This document shows positions 1 through 12,854 of a DNA stretch of 64,000 nucleotides, piece by piece; positions within the stretch are counted from its first letter, which is position 1, and every line of letters begins with the position of its first letter. Under the pieces are notes generated by a model. It made no database searches and had not been told where the DNA came from. It saw only the letters and a list, made by a program, of their open reading frames with translations. This stretch comes from Mycolicibacterium monacense (lineage in GTDB: Bacteria; Actinomycetota; Actinomycetes; Mycobacteriales; Mycobacteriaceae), in the NCBI RefSeq assembly GCF_010731575.1, contig NZ_AP022617.1, forward strand, positions 3,224,001 through 3,288,000. Reading direction: 5' to 3'. A program made the position numbers and the translations under genes.

Positions 1-608
1 TTCCTGATCCCCGTGGTGGACCGACTGATACGGGTCGACCAGCGGGTGGTCACCCTGACCATCCCGCCGCAGGAGGTGATCACCAAGGACAACGTGCCCG
101 CCCGGGTGAACGCCGTCGTCATGTTCCGGGTGACCGATCCGCTGAACGCGATCGTCGCGGTCGAGAACTACTCGGTCGCGACGTCCCAGATCGCGCAGAC
201 CACACTGCGGTCGCTGCTCGGCCGGGCCGATCTCGACACCCTCTTGGCCCATCGTGACGACCTCAACCAGGATCTGCGGACCATCATCGAGAAGCAGACT
301 TGCGACTGGGGCGTCGAGGTGTCGGTCGTGGAGATCAAGGACGTCGAGATCCCCGAGTCGATGCAGCGTGCCATGGCGCGCGAAGCCGAGGCCGAACGCG
401 AGCGGAGAGCCAAGGTGATAAACGCCCACGGCGAACTACAGGCTTCCGACGAACTGCGCCAGGCCGCCGAGACGCTCTCGAAGAGCCCGGCATCGCTGCA
501 GTTGCGCTACCTGCAGACCCTGCTCGAGCTCGGCGCCGATCAGAACTCCACGGTGGTGTTCCCGCTACCGGTGGACATCATCACCCCCTTCCTGCGGGGG
601 CTCAAGTC

Positions 609-612
<4 letters not shown>
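1..612 (+). CDS. SPFH/Band 7 (slipin/stomatin-like) membrane protein, 5' truncated
   Basis: The reading frame is open from the first base, so the N-terminus (normally a membrane hairpin) lies outside the window; about 203 residues remain. The visible part is a typical SPFH domain: the [21 protein letters not shown] strand region, [17 protein letters not shown], then an Ala/Glu/Arg-rich helix ([17 protein letters not shown]) that in stomatins drives oligomerisation. The C-terminus is compact ([16 protein letters not shown]). Family knowledge: slipins form ring-like membrane scaffolds and organise membrane protein complexes. The stop overlaps the nuoL start in an ATGA, so the gene is translationally coupled to the complex I genes. 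In M. tuberculosis nuoK directly precedes nuoL, so a slipin here is unusual to me. Family call is firm; a role in complex I assembly is inference. Confidence 0.9.
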
Positions 613-2533
<1,921 letters not shown>

Positions 2534-2537
<4 letters not shown>

Positions 2538-4087
2538 TTCCCTGGCTGAGCGTGCTGTGGGCGGCGCCGATCGTCGGCGCCGGTGTGGTGATGTTGGTGC
2601 CCCGTCGCACTCTGGCGAAGTGGGTGGCGCTGGCGGTGTCGTTGGTCGCGCTGGCGGTCACCGCGGTCGTCGCGGTCGGCTTCGACCCCGGCGGCGAGCA
2701 GTACCAGTTCGTCGAATCCCGCCAATGGATACCGTCGTTCGGCACGGGCTACATCCTCGGTGTCGACGGTATCGCCCTGGCGCTGATCGTGTTGACCGCG
2801 GTGCTGGTGCCGTTGCTGATCGTCGCCGGGTGGAACGACGCCGACCGCGCACCGCAACGCCGGTCCGTGCACACCTACCTCGCGCTGACACTGGCCGTCG
2901 AGGGCATGGTGTTCATGTCGCTGGTCGCCCTCGACGTGCTGCTGTTCTACGTGTTCTTCGAGGCCATGCTGATCCCGATGTACTTCCTCATCGGTGGCTT
3001 CGGCGCCGACCGGGCGGCATCGTCCAAGGCGGCGGTAAAGTTCCTGCTGTACAACCTGTTCGGCGGTCTGATCATGTTGGCGGCGGTGATCGGTCTGTAC
3101 GTGACCACGGCGGCCAGCGACGCATTCGAGGGGGGCACCTTCGACTTCCGGGCCATCGTCGCGGCCGTCGCCGCCGGCGACTTCGCGGTGAACCCCGCGG
3201 TCCTCAACTTGATGTTCCTCGGTTTCATGTTCGCGTTCGCGGTGAAGGCGCCGCTGTGGCCGCTGCACCGCTGGTTGCCCGACGCCGCGGTCGAGGCCAC
3301 CCCCGCGAGCGCGGTGCTGATGATGGCGGTGATGGACAAGGTCGGCACGTTCGGCATGCTGCGCTACTGCCTGCAGTTGTTCCCCGACGCCGCAACGCTG
3401 TTCCGTCCGCTGATCATCACGCTCGCGGTGGTCGGCATCGTCTACGGGGCGGTGGTCGCCATCGGCCAGACCGACGTGATGCGGTTGATCGCCTACACGT
3501 CGATCTCGCATTTCGGTTTCATCATCCTCGGCATCTTCGTCATGACGAGTCAGGGGCAGTCCGGCTCGGCGCTGTACATGGTCAACCACGGCATCTCGAC
3601 CGCGGCACTGTTCCTGATCGCGGGTTTCCTGGTGTCGCAGCGCGGTTCGCGCCTCATCGCCTCCTACGGCGGCGTGCAGAAGGTGGCGCCGGTACTGGCC
3701 GGCACCTTCCTCGTCGCGGGTCTGGCGACGTTGTCGCTACCCGGGCTGGCCCCGTTCATCAGCGAATTCCTGGTGCTCATCGGCACCTTCACCCGCTACC
3801 CGGTGCTGGCGGTGGTGGCGGCCACCGCGCTGGTGCTCTCCGCGATCTACGTGCTGTGGATGTACCAGCGGATGATGACGGGTCCGGTGCGCGACGGCAA
3901 CGAACGGCTGCGTGACCTGGTGCCGCGGGAGCTCGCGGTCGTGACCCCGCTGATCGCGCTTCTGTTGGTGTTGGGTGTGTATCCGAAACCCGCACTCGAC
4001 GTGATCGACCCGGCGGTCGGCCACACGCTGACGACCATCAACCAGCCGGACCCGACGCCGAAGGTCGCAGAGGGGGCCGCCCGGTGA
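2534..4087 (+). CDS. nuoM: NADH-quinone oxidoreductase subunit M
   Basis: About 517 residues with a GTG start chosen because it overlaps the nuoL stop by 4 bases and gives the standard short N-terminus ([12 protein letters not shown]). A multi-helix antiporter-like subunit of complex I. Diagnostic segments include [20 protein letters not shown] with the conserved glutamate of helix 5, [20 protein letters not shown] with the conserved lysine, and [20 protein letters not shown]. The downstream nuoN start overlaps by 4 bases. Nothing looks damaged. Paralogous to NuoL and NuoN but distinguished by these motifs and by its place in the operon. Confidence 0.97.
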
Positions 4088-5658
4088 TTCCCACTCCTAC
4101 CGTCGAATACGGTCTGATCTCGCCCATGCTGATCGTGGTGGGCGCCGCGATCGCCGGTGTGCTCGTCGAGGCGTTCCTGCCCAGGCGCAGCCGTTACGCG
4201 GCACAGCTCACGCTCGCGCTCGGCGCCACGGTCGCCGCACTCGCGGCCGTCGTCGTGGTGAGCCGGCAGATGTCCGGGGAGATCGGCCGGTCCGCCGTGA
4301 TGGGATCGGTGGTGGTCGACCGGCCCGCGCTGTTCCTGCAGGGCACCATCCTGCTCGTCGCCGTCCTCGGGATCCTGCTCATCGCGGAACGGCAGATCCC
4401 CGCCGGCACTGAAACCGAGGATGCCGCAGCGGGACTCGACGCGTTCACCCCGCAGGCCTCGGCGGTGCCCGGCAGCGTCGCCGAGCGGGTGGCCACCCGG
4501 GCCGGGGTGGCGCAGACCGAGGTGTTCCCGCTGACCATGTTCGCCGTCGCGGGCATGCTGCTGTTCCCCGCCTCCGACGACCTGCTGACCATGTTCATCG
4601 CGCTCGAGGTGCTCTCGCTGCCGCTGTACCTGCTGTGCGGGCTGGCCCGGCGGCGGCGCCTGCTCTCCCAGGAGGCCGCGCTCAAGTACTTCCTGCTCGG
4701 CGCGTTCTCCTCGGCGTTCTTCCTCTACGGCGCCGCGATGTTGTACGGCTATGCGGGAACGCTCGACCTGCGCGGAATCGCCGCCGTCGTGGCCGAGGAC
4801 ACCGGTACGACGTCGCTCGCGCTGACCGGCACCGGCCTGATCCTGGTCGGGGTGTTGTTCAAGGTGGGCGCGGCGCCGTTCCACTCCTGGATCCCCGACG
4901 TGTACCAGGGGGCCCCGACCCCGGTCACCGCGTTCATGGCGGCCGCCACCAAGATCGCCGCGTTCGGCGCGCTGCTGCGGATCTTCTACGTGGCCCTGCC
5001 CGAGCTGCGCGACGACTGGCGCCCGGTGCTGTGGGCGGTCGCGATCCTGACCATGGTCGTCGGCACCGTGACCGCTGTGACCCAGACCGATGTGAAGCGG
5101 ATGCTCGCCTACTCGGCGATCGCCCACTCGGGGTTCATCCTCACCGGCGTGATCGCCGAGAACCGCCCGGGTCTGTCGTCGGTGCTGTTCTATCTGTTCG
5201 CCTACGGGTTCTCCACGCTCGGGGCATTCGCCGTGGTCGGCCTGGTGCGCGACGCCAACGGGCAGGAGGATACGGCGATGGCCCGCTGGGCGGGCCTCGG
5301 CCGGCGCAATCCCCTTGTCGGGGCGGTGTTCTCGTTGTTCCTGCTCGCGTTCGCGGGGATCCCGCTGACCAGCGGCTTCGTCAGCAAGTTCGCGGTGTTC
5401 AAGGCGGCGGGCCAGGGCGGTGCGATACCGCTGGTGGTGGTCGGCGTGATCGCCAGCGCGATCGCGGCCTACTTCTACGTGCGGGTGATCGTGTTGATGT
5501 TCTTCACCGATCCGCCCGCCGACGCACCGACGGTCGTGGTGCCCAGCGGGCTGACCACCGCGGCCATCACGGTGACCGCCGCGGTGACGCTCGCCCTCGG
5601 GGCGCTGCCGCAGCCACTGCTCGACCTCGCGAACAACGCCGACCTGTTCCTGCGTTAG
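4084..5658 (+). CDS. nuoN: NADH-quinone oxidoreductase subunit N
   Basis: About 524 residues, GTG start inside the nuoM stop. The third antiporter-like proton-pumping subunit. Seen directly: LTMFIALEVLSLPLYLLCGL, the lysine-containing LFKVGAAPFHSWIPDVYQGAP segment, AFMAAATKIAAFGALLR, and TQTDVKRMLAYSAIAHSGF. A hydrophilic, acidic loop of about 50 residues (roughly residues 100-150, including AAAGLDAFTPQASAVPGSVA) separates early helices; longer N-terminal regions are common in actinobacterial NuoN. It ends 9 bases before an enoyl-CoA hydratase start, so transcription may continue into that gene. Confidence 0.97.
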   Translation: MIPTPTVEYGLISPMLIVVGAAIAGVLVEAFLPRRSRYAAQLTLALGATVAALAAVVVVSRQMSGEIGRSAVMGSVVVDRPALFLQGTILLVAVLGILLIAERQIPAGTETEDAAAGLDAFTPQASAVPGSVAERVATRAGVAQTEVFPLTMFAVAGMLLFPASDDLLTMFIALEVLSLPLYLLCGLARRRRLLSQEAALKYFLLGAFSSAFFLYGAAMLYGYAGTLDLRGIAAVVAEDTGTTSLALTGTGLILVGVLFKVGAAPFHSWIPDVYQGAPTPVTAFMAAATKIAAFGALLRIFYVALPELRDDWRPVLWAVAILTMVVGTVTAVTQTDVKRMLAYSAIAHSGFILTGVIAENRPGLSSVLFYLFAYGFSTLGAFAVVGLVRDANGQEDTAMARWAGLGRRNPLVGAVFSLFLLAFAGIPLTSGFVSKFAVFKAAGQGGAIPLVVVGVIASAIAAYFYVRVIVLMFFTDPPADAPTVVVPSGLTTAAITVTAAVTLALGALPQPLLDLANNADLFLR

Positions 5659-5667
5659 CTTGCGTAT

Positions 5668-6441
5668 ATGACCTCCCTCGTCCAGGTGGCCGACGTCGAC
5701 CACGTCCGCCTGCTCACCATGAACCGGCCCGAGGCGCGAAATGCGCTCAGCCGCGACCTTATTCGGGCGCTGTACGCGTCGCTGTCCGAGGCCGACGACG
5801 ACGCGTCGGTGCACGTCGTGGTGCTCACCGGCGCAGACCCCGCGTTCTGCGCAGGGGTGGACCTCAAGGAGGCCGCCCGCGAGGGCACGGAGTACTTCGC
5901 CGAGTTCCAATCGCAGAGCTGCATCACCCGGGTCGCCGAGATGCGGACACCGGTCATCGGGGCGGTCAATGGGGCGGTGTTCACCGGCGGGCTGGAGATG
6001 GCGCTGGGCTGCGACTTCCTCATCGCATCGCACCGTGCGGTGTTCGCCGACACCCACGCCCGCGTCGGCATCCTGCCCGGCGGCGGGATGACGGCGCGGC
6101 TGCCACAGGTGGTCGGTGCCGCGATGGCGCGACGGCTGTCGATGACCGGTGAGGTCGTCGATGCCGAGCGGGCCGAGCGGATCGGGCTGGTGACCGAGGT
6201 GGTGCCGCACGAGCGGCTGCTCGATCGCGCCATCGAATTGGCCGCCCAGATCGCCGAGGTGCCCGCGGCGACCATGGCCGGACTCAAGGAGATCTACACG
6301 CGCGGCGCCGACGCCGTCATCTCCCCCGCCCTGGCCGCAGAGCAGGACATCGCGGGATCGCAGGCCCGCGACTTCGCCGGCCTGTCCACCCGGTTCGACG
6401 ACGTGACCGCCCGCAACCGCGCTCAGATCGCGACCGACTGA
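5668..6441 (+). CDS. Enoyl-CoA hydratase/isomerase family protein
   Basis: 257 residues, standard crotonase-fold length. It should hydrate a trans-2-enoyl-CoA or perform a related CoA-ester reaction. Visible features: N-terminal VRLLTMNRPEARNALSRDL, the CoA/oxyanion-hole strand VLTGADPAFCAGVDLKE, the second oxyanion segment IGAVNGAVFTGGLEMALGCD, and THARVGILPGGGMTARLPQ. The position of the usual first catalytic Glu (in the GGLExAL motif) is part of GGLEMAL; the second catalytic position cannot be judged with certainty, so hydratase against isomerase is left open. It lies 9 bases after nuoN on the same strand, followed by an inverted repeat. Confidence 0.9.
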   Translation: MTSLVQVADVDHVRLLTMNRPEARNALSRDLIRALYASLSEADDDASVHVVVLTGADPAFCAGVDLKEAAREGTEYFAEFQSQSCITRVAEMRTPVIGAVNGAVFTGGLEMALGCDFLIASHRAVFADTHARVGILPGGGMTARLPQVVGAAMARRLSMTGEVVDAERAERIGLVTEVVPHERLLDRAIELAAQIAEVPAATMAGLKEIYTRGADAVISPALAAEQDIAGSQARDFAGLSTRFDDVTARNRAQIATD

Positions 6442-6459
6442 CGCCGACCCAGCCCGATT

Positions 6460-6506
6460 GTGCGGTTTCATCCGCGACACGCCGCATGTGGCGGATCAAT
6501 CCGCAC
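6460..6506. terminator. Inverted repeat between convergent genes
   Basis: Left arm GTGCGGTTTCATCCGC and right arm GCGGATCAATCCGCAC pair at 14 of 16 positions, around a 15-base centre that is itself GC-rich. It lies between the stop of the enoyl-CoA hydratase (plus) and the stop of the ABC ATPase (minus), as expected for a bidirectional terminator. There is no T-run. Confidence 0.6.
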
Positions 6507-6521
6507 ACTCGACGGCTGACG

Positions 6522-7301
6522 CTACACCGCTTGGGCGAACCAGCGTCCGTTGCTGCGCGCGAGGGCGATCGGGTGGTCGAAGCAGGCGCTGATCGCCTCG
6601 GAGGTCAACACGTCGGCCGCCTCGCCCTGGGCGATGATTCGGCCGTCGCGCAGCAGCAGCGCATGTGAGGTCGTGGCGGGGATCTCCTCGATGTGGTGGG
6701 TGACGAGCACCGTCGCCAACTGCGGATCCGAGTGCCGCAACCCGTCCATGGCGGCCAGGAGTTGTTCGCGCGCAGCCAGATCCAGGCCGGTGGCCGGCTC
6801 ATCGAGGATCAACAGATGCGGTTCGCCGATCAGCGCGCGGGCGATCAGGGTGCGGCCGCGCTCACCCTGCGACATCACCTGCCACTGCGACTCGGCGCGG
6901 TCGGCCAACCCGAGGGAGCCGATCAGCTCGTCGGCACGCCGGATCTGTCCGCTTGTCGGTGACCATCGGGGCACGAAATCCGGGGTGTTCGTCAGACCGG
7001 TCAGCACCACCTCCCGGGCCGTCAGCGGTGCGTCGACCCGGTGACGCGGGTTGACGTGGCCGATGTGCGTGCGGAGTTCCCGCATGTCCACCCGGCCCAG
7101 GCGGTGGCCCAGCACGTCGACCGTCCCGCTCGTGGGGTGGGCGACGGCACCGAACAGACTCAGCAGCGTGCTCTTGCCGGCACCGTTGGGACCGAGCACG
7201 ACCCAGCTCTGGCCGGCCTCGATGGTCACCGAGACGTCGGCGAGCAGGTGACGGCCTCCGCGGACGAAGCCGATGTCCTCGACGCGCAGCACCGCCGTCA
7301 T
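6522..7301 (-). CDS. ABC transporter ATP-binding protein, solitary
   Basis: 259 residues, a single nucleotide-binding domain. Walker A GPNGAGKST near residue 38, signature-like SQGERGRTLIARALI near 147, Walker B LLILDEPATGLDL near 166, and the switch histidine in VLVTHHIEEI. The signature is MSQGE rather than LSGGQ, which is seen in some ModF/ZnuC-like and YlmA-type ATPases. No permease gene is adjacent, so the partner, substrate and direction of transport are unknown; a non-transport ATPase is possible. Confidence 0.88.
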   Translation of the reverse strand: MTAVLRVEDIGFVRGGRHLLADVSVTIEAGQSWVVLGPNGAGKSTLLSLFGAVAHPTSGTVDVLGHRLGRVDMRELRTHIGHVNPRHRVDAPLTAREVVLTGLTNTPDFVPRWSPTSGQIRRADELIGSLGLADRAESQWQVMSQGERGRTLIARALIGEPHLLILDEPATGLDLAAREQLLAAMDGLRHSDPQLATVLVTHHIEEIPATTSHALLLRDGRIIAQGEAADVLTSEAISACFDHPIALARSNGRWFAQAV

Positions 7302-7361
7302 GACCTCGCCTCCACCAGTGCGGTGTGCCGGTCACCGGGGAACGATTGCAGCGTCACCCCG

Positions 7362-7962
7362 CTATGCCATCACACCCCGGGTGACGATGGCCGCGGTCTG
7401 GTCGACCCACGCCTCGTCGAGGTCGCTGCCGGGCAGCAGGAGCAGCCGCAACATGGTGGCGCCGCCGATGACTTCGATCAGCCGGTCCGGTTCGATGTCG
7501 CCGTGGACCTCCCCCCGGGTGATCGCGTCCTCGAGGCGGACGCGCACGGCGGCGAACAAGTCGGTGAACCGCGCCATCACCCGCGTGTTGAGATCGGCGT
7601 CGTCGGCCACGTCGGCGATCAGTCCCGGCAAGGCGGCCCGCACCACCGGGCTGGTGAAGACGTCGCGGGCGGCGCCGATCATCGCCCGCACGTCGGCCGC
7701 GATGTCGCCGGCGGGGGTGTCGAGTGCCGTCGGCGCGGCGGGGAACGCCGCCTCGTGCACCAGTTCGGCCTTGCTCGACCAACGGCGGTAGAGCGCCGTC
7801 TTCGTGGTGCCCGCCCGTTCCGCCACCGCGGCCATGGTCAGATTCGAATAACCGATTTCCACAAGCAGATCCGCGGTGGCCCGCAGTATGGCAGCGTCGA
7901 TACGCGGATCGCGGGGACGTCCGGCGGTCTGGACCTTGTCAACGACAGACGGGTCTGCTTTC

Positions 7963-7964
<2 letters not shown>
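7362..7964 (-). CDS. TetR/AcrR family regulator, Rv3167c-like
   Basis: About 200 residues from the ATG giving MKADPSVVDKVQTAGRPRD; an upstream ATG at 8015 would overlap the neighbouring gene's leader and is less likely. The N-terminal helix-turn-helix is clear: AILRATADLLVEIGYSNLTM, AAVAERAGTTKTALYRRWSSKAELV. The C-terminal ligand domain is not diagnostic. It is divergent from the APH-like kinase with only 44 bases between start codons, the same arrangement as Rv3167c/Rv3168 in M. tuberculosis. A palindrome-like element at 7963-7981 overlaps its start, so autoregulation together with control of the kinase operon is likely (inference). Confidence 0.88.
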
Positions 7965-9129
<1,165 letters not shown>

Positions 9130-9130
<1 letters not shown>

Positions 9131-10269
9131 TGCTCGGACCCATGGACGAATTCCCGGTGCACCAGATCCCGCAGCCCATCGCGTGGCCGGGGTCCTCGGA
9201 CCGGAACTTCTACGACCGCTCGTACTTCAACGCCCACGACCGCAGCGGCGACATCTTCCTCATCACCGGCATCGGGTACTACCCGAACCTCGGGGTCAAG
9301 GATGCGTTCGTGCTGGTGTCCCGGCGCGGCGGCGGCGAGAAGGGGTTGCTCGGCGACACCCACACCGCCGTGCACCTGTCCGACGGCATCGACCAGGACC
9401 GGTTGAACCAGCACGTCGGCAACTACCGCGTGGAGGTCAGCGAACCGCTGCGCAAACTACGCATCGTGATGGACGAAACCGAGGGTGTCGCAGTCGATCT
9501 CACCTGGGAGGGGCTCTTCGACGTCGTCCAGGAGCAACCGCACGTCATGCGGACCGGCAACCGGGTCACGCTGGACGCGCAGCGGTTCGCCCAGGTCGGC
9601 GCCTGGAGCGGACGGATCCTGCTCGACGGTCAGGAGATCGCCGTCGACCCGCAGACCTGGATCGGCACCCGCGACCGCTCGTGGGGGATCCGGCCGATCG
9701 GTGAGGCCGAACCCGCCGGGCGTCCGGCCGATCCACCGTTCGAGGGCATGTGGTGGCTCTACGTCCCGATGGCATTCGACGACTTCGCGATCGTGCTCAT
9801 CATCCAGGAGGACCCCACCGGGTTCCGCTCGCTCAACGACTGCACCCGGGTGTGGCGCGACGGCCGCGTCGAACAGCTGGGGTGGCCGCGGGTGAGGATC
9901 CACTACACGTCGGGGACCCGAATCCCCTACGGCGCCACCATCGAAGCCACGGCCGGGGACGGTTCACCGGTGGTGTTCGAGGTGGAGTCCAAGCTGCCGG
10001 TGCCCATCCACATCGGCGGCGGCTACGGCGGGGATTCCGACTGGCTGCACGGGGTGTGGAAGGGCGAGAAGTTCACCGAGCGGCGCGATTACGACCTGAG
10101 CGACCCGTCGGTGTCCGGACGCGCGATGTTCGGCGTCATCGACCATGTCGGCCGGGCGACCTGTTCGGTGGACGGCCGCACCGTCGAGGGCTGGGGGCTG
10201 TTCGAACACGGCGCGCTCGGTCGCCACGACCCGTCCGGATTCGCCGACTGGCTCACGCTCGCCCCGTAG
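9130..10269 (+). CDS. Conserved mycobacterial protein, Rv3169-like
   Basis: 379 residues from the ATG that shares one base with the upstream stop; a GTG one codon earlier is equally possible. No catalytic motif is recognised. The protein is rich in beta-strand patterns, Trp and Asp (MWWLYVPMAFDDFAIVLIIQ, RSWGIRPIGEAEP), resembling lipocalin-like or AttH-like sandwich proteins, with no signal peptide or membrane helix. The position directly after the APH-like kinase matches Rv3169 of M. tuberculosis and suggests a shared substrate. Function unknown. Confidence 0.85.
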
Positions 10270-10276
10270 CAGCGGC

Positions 10277-10325
10277 GATTTGGGCGTGGCTGGTCGCGCT
10301 CAGCGCGACCAGCTACGCCGAAATC
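10277..10325. terminator. Long inverted repeat, bidirectional terminator candidate
   Basis: A near-perfect stem of about 24 bases with almost no loop (centre near 10300): the arms contain GCTGGTCGCGCT and its complement, and the ends are GATTT and AAATC. It overlaps the 3' end of the minus-strand monooxygenase gene (stop at 10313) and follows the stop of the plus-strand gene at 10269. Short palindromes of this kind are common between convergent mycobacterial genes. Confidence 0.7.
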
Positions 10326-11797
10326 ACCCGCTCTGAGGCCGGGACGCGGCCGAACACCATCGACTCCTCGATCCGGTCGAACCGGTGGTCGATGGCGTCG
10401 AGGACGTAGTTGTGCCGCACGTTCCACGGCCGCTGGGTGCCCGATTTCGGCAGGGCGTGCGGCGCCCGCTGGACGTAGCCGGCGTTGATGTTCCACGCCG
10501 GCTTCTCCGCCATGGGTTTGTCGCCGAGGTGCGGATAGGCGTGCGTGTAACCGTGTTCGTCCATGAACGCGATCAGTCGGGCGAAGGCCCGCGCGGTCAG
10601 GTCCGCGCGCAGCGTCCACGACGCGTTGATGTAGCCCACGCACCACGCCAGGTTCGGCACGTCCTCGAGCATGTGCTCCTTGAACACGAACCGGTCCTGG
10701 GGTTTGATCTCCGCACCGTCGATGCTCAGCGCGATGCCGCCGAGTGCCTGCAGCTGCAGTCCGGTGGCGGTCACGATGATGTCGGCGTCGATGCGCTCAC
10801 CCGAACGCAGGACGACGCCCTTCTCGTCGAACGTGTCGATGTGGTCGGTGACCACCTCGGCCCGGCCGTCGGCGATCGCCGAGTACAGGTCGTCGTCGAG
10901 GCTCAGGCACATCCGCTGATCCCACGGGTCGTACCGCGGGTTGAAGTGCACGTCGACCGGATAGCCGTCGGGCAGCGTCTTGGCGGCCTGATTGCGGATG
11001 AACCGTCGCACCAGGCGTGGCGCCTTCCGCGACAGCGCGTAGGTGGAGACGATGAACGCGAGGTTGTACAGCCGTACGAGGTGGAAGGCGATCCGCGCCG
11101 GGAAGACCTTGCGGATGGCCTGCACCACCGGGTTGATCCGCGGTGAGGACAGCACATACGTCGGTGAGCGCTGCAACATCGTGACGTGGCCGGCCTGCCG
11201 GGCCAGCGCGGGGACCATGCTGATCGCGGTGGCGCCGCTGCCGATCACCACGACGTTCTTACCCGTGTAGTCGAGGGATTCGGGCCAGTGCTGCGGATGG
11301 ACCACCTCGCCGGCGAAGTTGTCGAGGCCCGGGAACTCGGGCCGGTAGGGCTCGTCGTAGTTGTAGTAGCCGGTGCCGAAGAACAGGAACCGGCTGCGGT
11401 AGGTGCGCGGCTGCCCGTCCTGCTGGGTGTGCACGGTCCAGGTGTCGGTGGCCGAATCCCAGTCCGCCGACAACACGTGGGTGTCGAACCGGATGTGGGA
11501 GTCGATGCCGTGCTTGTGGGCGGTCTGGGTCAGGTATTCGCGGATGTCGTCACCGTCGGCGACGTTCTCCGGCCTGGTCCACCGCTCGAACGGGAAGCTC
11601 AGCGTGAAGATGTCGCTGTCCGAGCGGATGCCCGGGTAGCGGAACAGGTCCCAGGTGCCACCGATGCGCCCCCGGCGCTCGAGGATCGTGTACGTCAGCC
11701 GCGGGTTCCTCTCCTGCAGGCGGTAGGCCGCGCCTATCCCCGAGATGCCTGCACCGATGATCAGGACATCGGTCTGATCAGCATCGACGCCGCTCAT
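10313..11797 (-). CDS. FAD/NADPH flavoprotein monooxygenase, EthA/MymA-like (Baeyer-Villiger type)
   Basis: 494 residues, the length of mycobacterial EthA and MymA. FAD-binding GAGISGIGAAY near residue 17, GGTWDLFRYPGIRSDSD near 49, the Baeyer-Villiger fingerprint FAGEVVHPQHW near 165, and the second dinucleotide motif VVIGSGATA near 186. C-terminal conserved block TATGLQLQALGG, then NLAWCVGYINASWTLRADL. Family knowledge: such enzymes oxygenate ketones or sulfur compounds using NADPH and O2; EthA activates the prodrug ethionamide. Its natural substrate here is unknown. In M. tuberculosis no such gene lies between Rv3169 and Rv3170, so this and the next gene look inserted relative to that genome. 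Confidence 0.92.
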   Translation of the reverse strand: MSGVDADQTDVLIIGAGISGIGAAYRLQERNPRLTYTILERRGRIGGTWDLFRYPGIRSDSDIFTLSFPFERWTRPENVADGDDIREYLTQTAHKHGIDSHIRFDTHVLSADWDSATDTWTVHTQQDGQPRTYRSRFLFFGTGYYNYDEPYRPEFPGLDNFAGEVVHPQHWPESLDYTGKNVVVIGSGATAISMVPALARQAGHVTMLQRSPTYVLSSPRINPVVQAIRKVFPARIAFHLVRLYNLAFIVSTYALSRKAPRLVRRFIRNQAAKTLPDGYPVDVHFNPRYDPWDQRMCLSLDDDLYSAIADGRAEVVTDHIDTFDEKGVVLRSGERIDADIIVTATGLQLQALGGIALSIDGAEIKPQDRFVFKEHMLEDVPNLAWCVGYINASWTLRADLTARAFARLIAFMDEHGYTHAYPHLGDKPMAEKPAWNINAGYVQRAPHALPKSGTQRPWNVRHNYVLDAIDHRFDRIEESMVFGRVPASERVISA

Positions 11798-11842
11798 GGA
11801 ACCTCCATTGGTCCGCTTACGTACCGACCCCCACCATAGGGC

Positions 11843-12826
11843 TCACCCGCGCAGCGCGTCGACGATCTGGGCCAACGAATCCACATCGATCGGCTGGGGC
11901 TGGTACAGGCAGATGCGGTCGGCGACGCCGCCCACCCGGTCCCGGATGTGCGCGGCGATCTCCGCGGGGGTGCCGCAGGCGGCGATGGTGTGCAGCATGT
12001 CGTCGGGGATCAGCGTGGCCATCTCCTGCCAGCGGCCCTGTTTGGACATCGCGTGCAGTTCCGGCTGCAGATCACCCCACCCGTGCAGGTCGAGGACCGG
12101 ACGGTAGGCCGGCGTGGAACCGTAGAACGCCAGCAACTGGCGGGTGGCGGCGTGATCGGGGTTCTGCTCGGAGGCGACCGAGACGATGACCTCCGGGACG
12201 ACGGTGAACTCCGCGGCGTCCCGGCCGGCGGCCGCCAGCCCCTCGGCGACCGCCGTCATGGTCGATTCGTGCAGGAAACGTTTGGTGCCGAACGGCATCA
12301 CCAGCAGCCCGTCGGCGTGTTCGGCGGTCGCGCGGGTCAGCCGGGGACCGAGCGCACCCACGTAGATCGGCGGCGGTCCGAAGTCGTTGCCGCGCGGCGT
12401 GAAGTTCGGTGTCATCAGCGTGTGCCGGTAGAACTCACCGCGGAAGTCCAGCGGCTCCCCGGTCGACCAGGTCGCGAAGATCGCCCGCAACGCGCCGATC
12501 ATCTCCGTCATCCGCGCAACGGGGCGGTCGAAGTCTGCACCGAACCGCTTCTCGATCTGGGTTCGGATCTGCGTGCCCAGCCCTAGCGTGAACCGCCCGC
12601 CGGACAGGATCTGGTGGTCGATCGCCTGGTGGGCCAGGTGAATCGGATTGCGCGGGAACGCGATCGCGACATTGGTCATCAGATCCAGCCCGCCGACCGT
12701 GGCGGCCAGCGTCAGCGGGGTGAACACGTCGTGCGGTCCCTCGAAGGTGAACACGCCGTCGGCGCCCGCTTCGCGCAGCGCGTGTGCCCGTCGGATCGCA
12801 TCTGTCGGGCCGAACAGCGCCGTCAT
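11843..12826 (-). CDS. LLM-class F420-dependent oxidoreductase
   Basis: About 327 residues from the ATG giving MTALFGPTDAIRR; a GTG 9 bases upstream (12835) is an alternative. Luciferase-like TIM-barrel features: ALREAGADGVFTFEGPHDVF, IAFPRNPIHLAHQAIDHQIL, GRFTLGLGTQ and the substrate-pocket segment IYVGALGPRLTRATAEHADG. Mycobacterial members use coenzyme F420 rather than FMN. It is divergent from aofH with only 28 bases between starts. It lies 45 bases downstream of the EthA-like gene on the same strand in the opposite order (this gene is upstream), so the two probably form an operon. Confidence 0.85.
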   Translation of the reverse strand: MTALFGPTDAIRRAHALREAGADGVFTFEGPHDVFTPLTLAATVGGLDLMTNVAIAFPRNPIHLAHQAIDHQILSGGRFTLGLGTQIRTQIEKRFGADFDRPVARMTEMIGALRAIFATWSTGEPLDFRGEFYRHTLMTPNFTPRGNDFGPPPIYVGALGPRLTRATAEHADGLLVMPFGTKRFLHESTMTAVAEGLAAAGRDAAEFTVVPEVIVSVASEQNPDHAATRQLLAFYGSTPAYRPVLDLHGWGDLQPELHAMSKQGRWQEMATLIPDDMLHTIAACGTPAEIAAHIRDRVGGVADRICLYQPQPIDVDSLAQIVDALRG

Positions 12827-12854
12827 CACCTGCACGACGTGAGAGCCTAGTCGG

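Noticed and set aside
3847..6480. An 877-codon open frame on the minus strand opposite nuoM-nuoN and the enoyl-CoA hydratase
   Set aside because: Its translation is rich in His, Arg and Gly with no domains; it is the antisense shadow of GC-rich genes on the plus strand.
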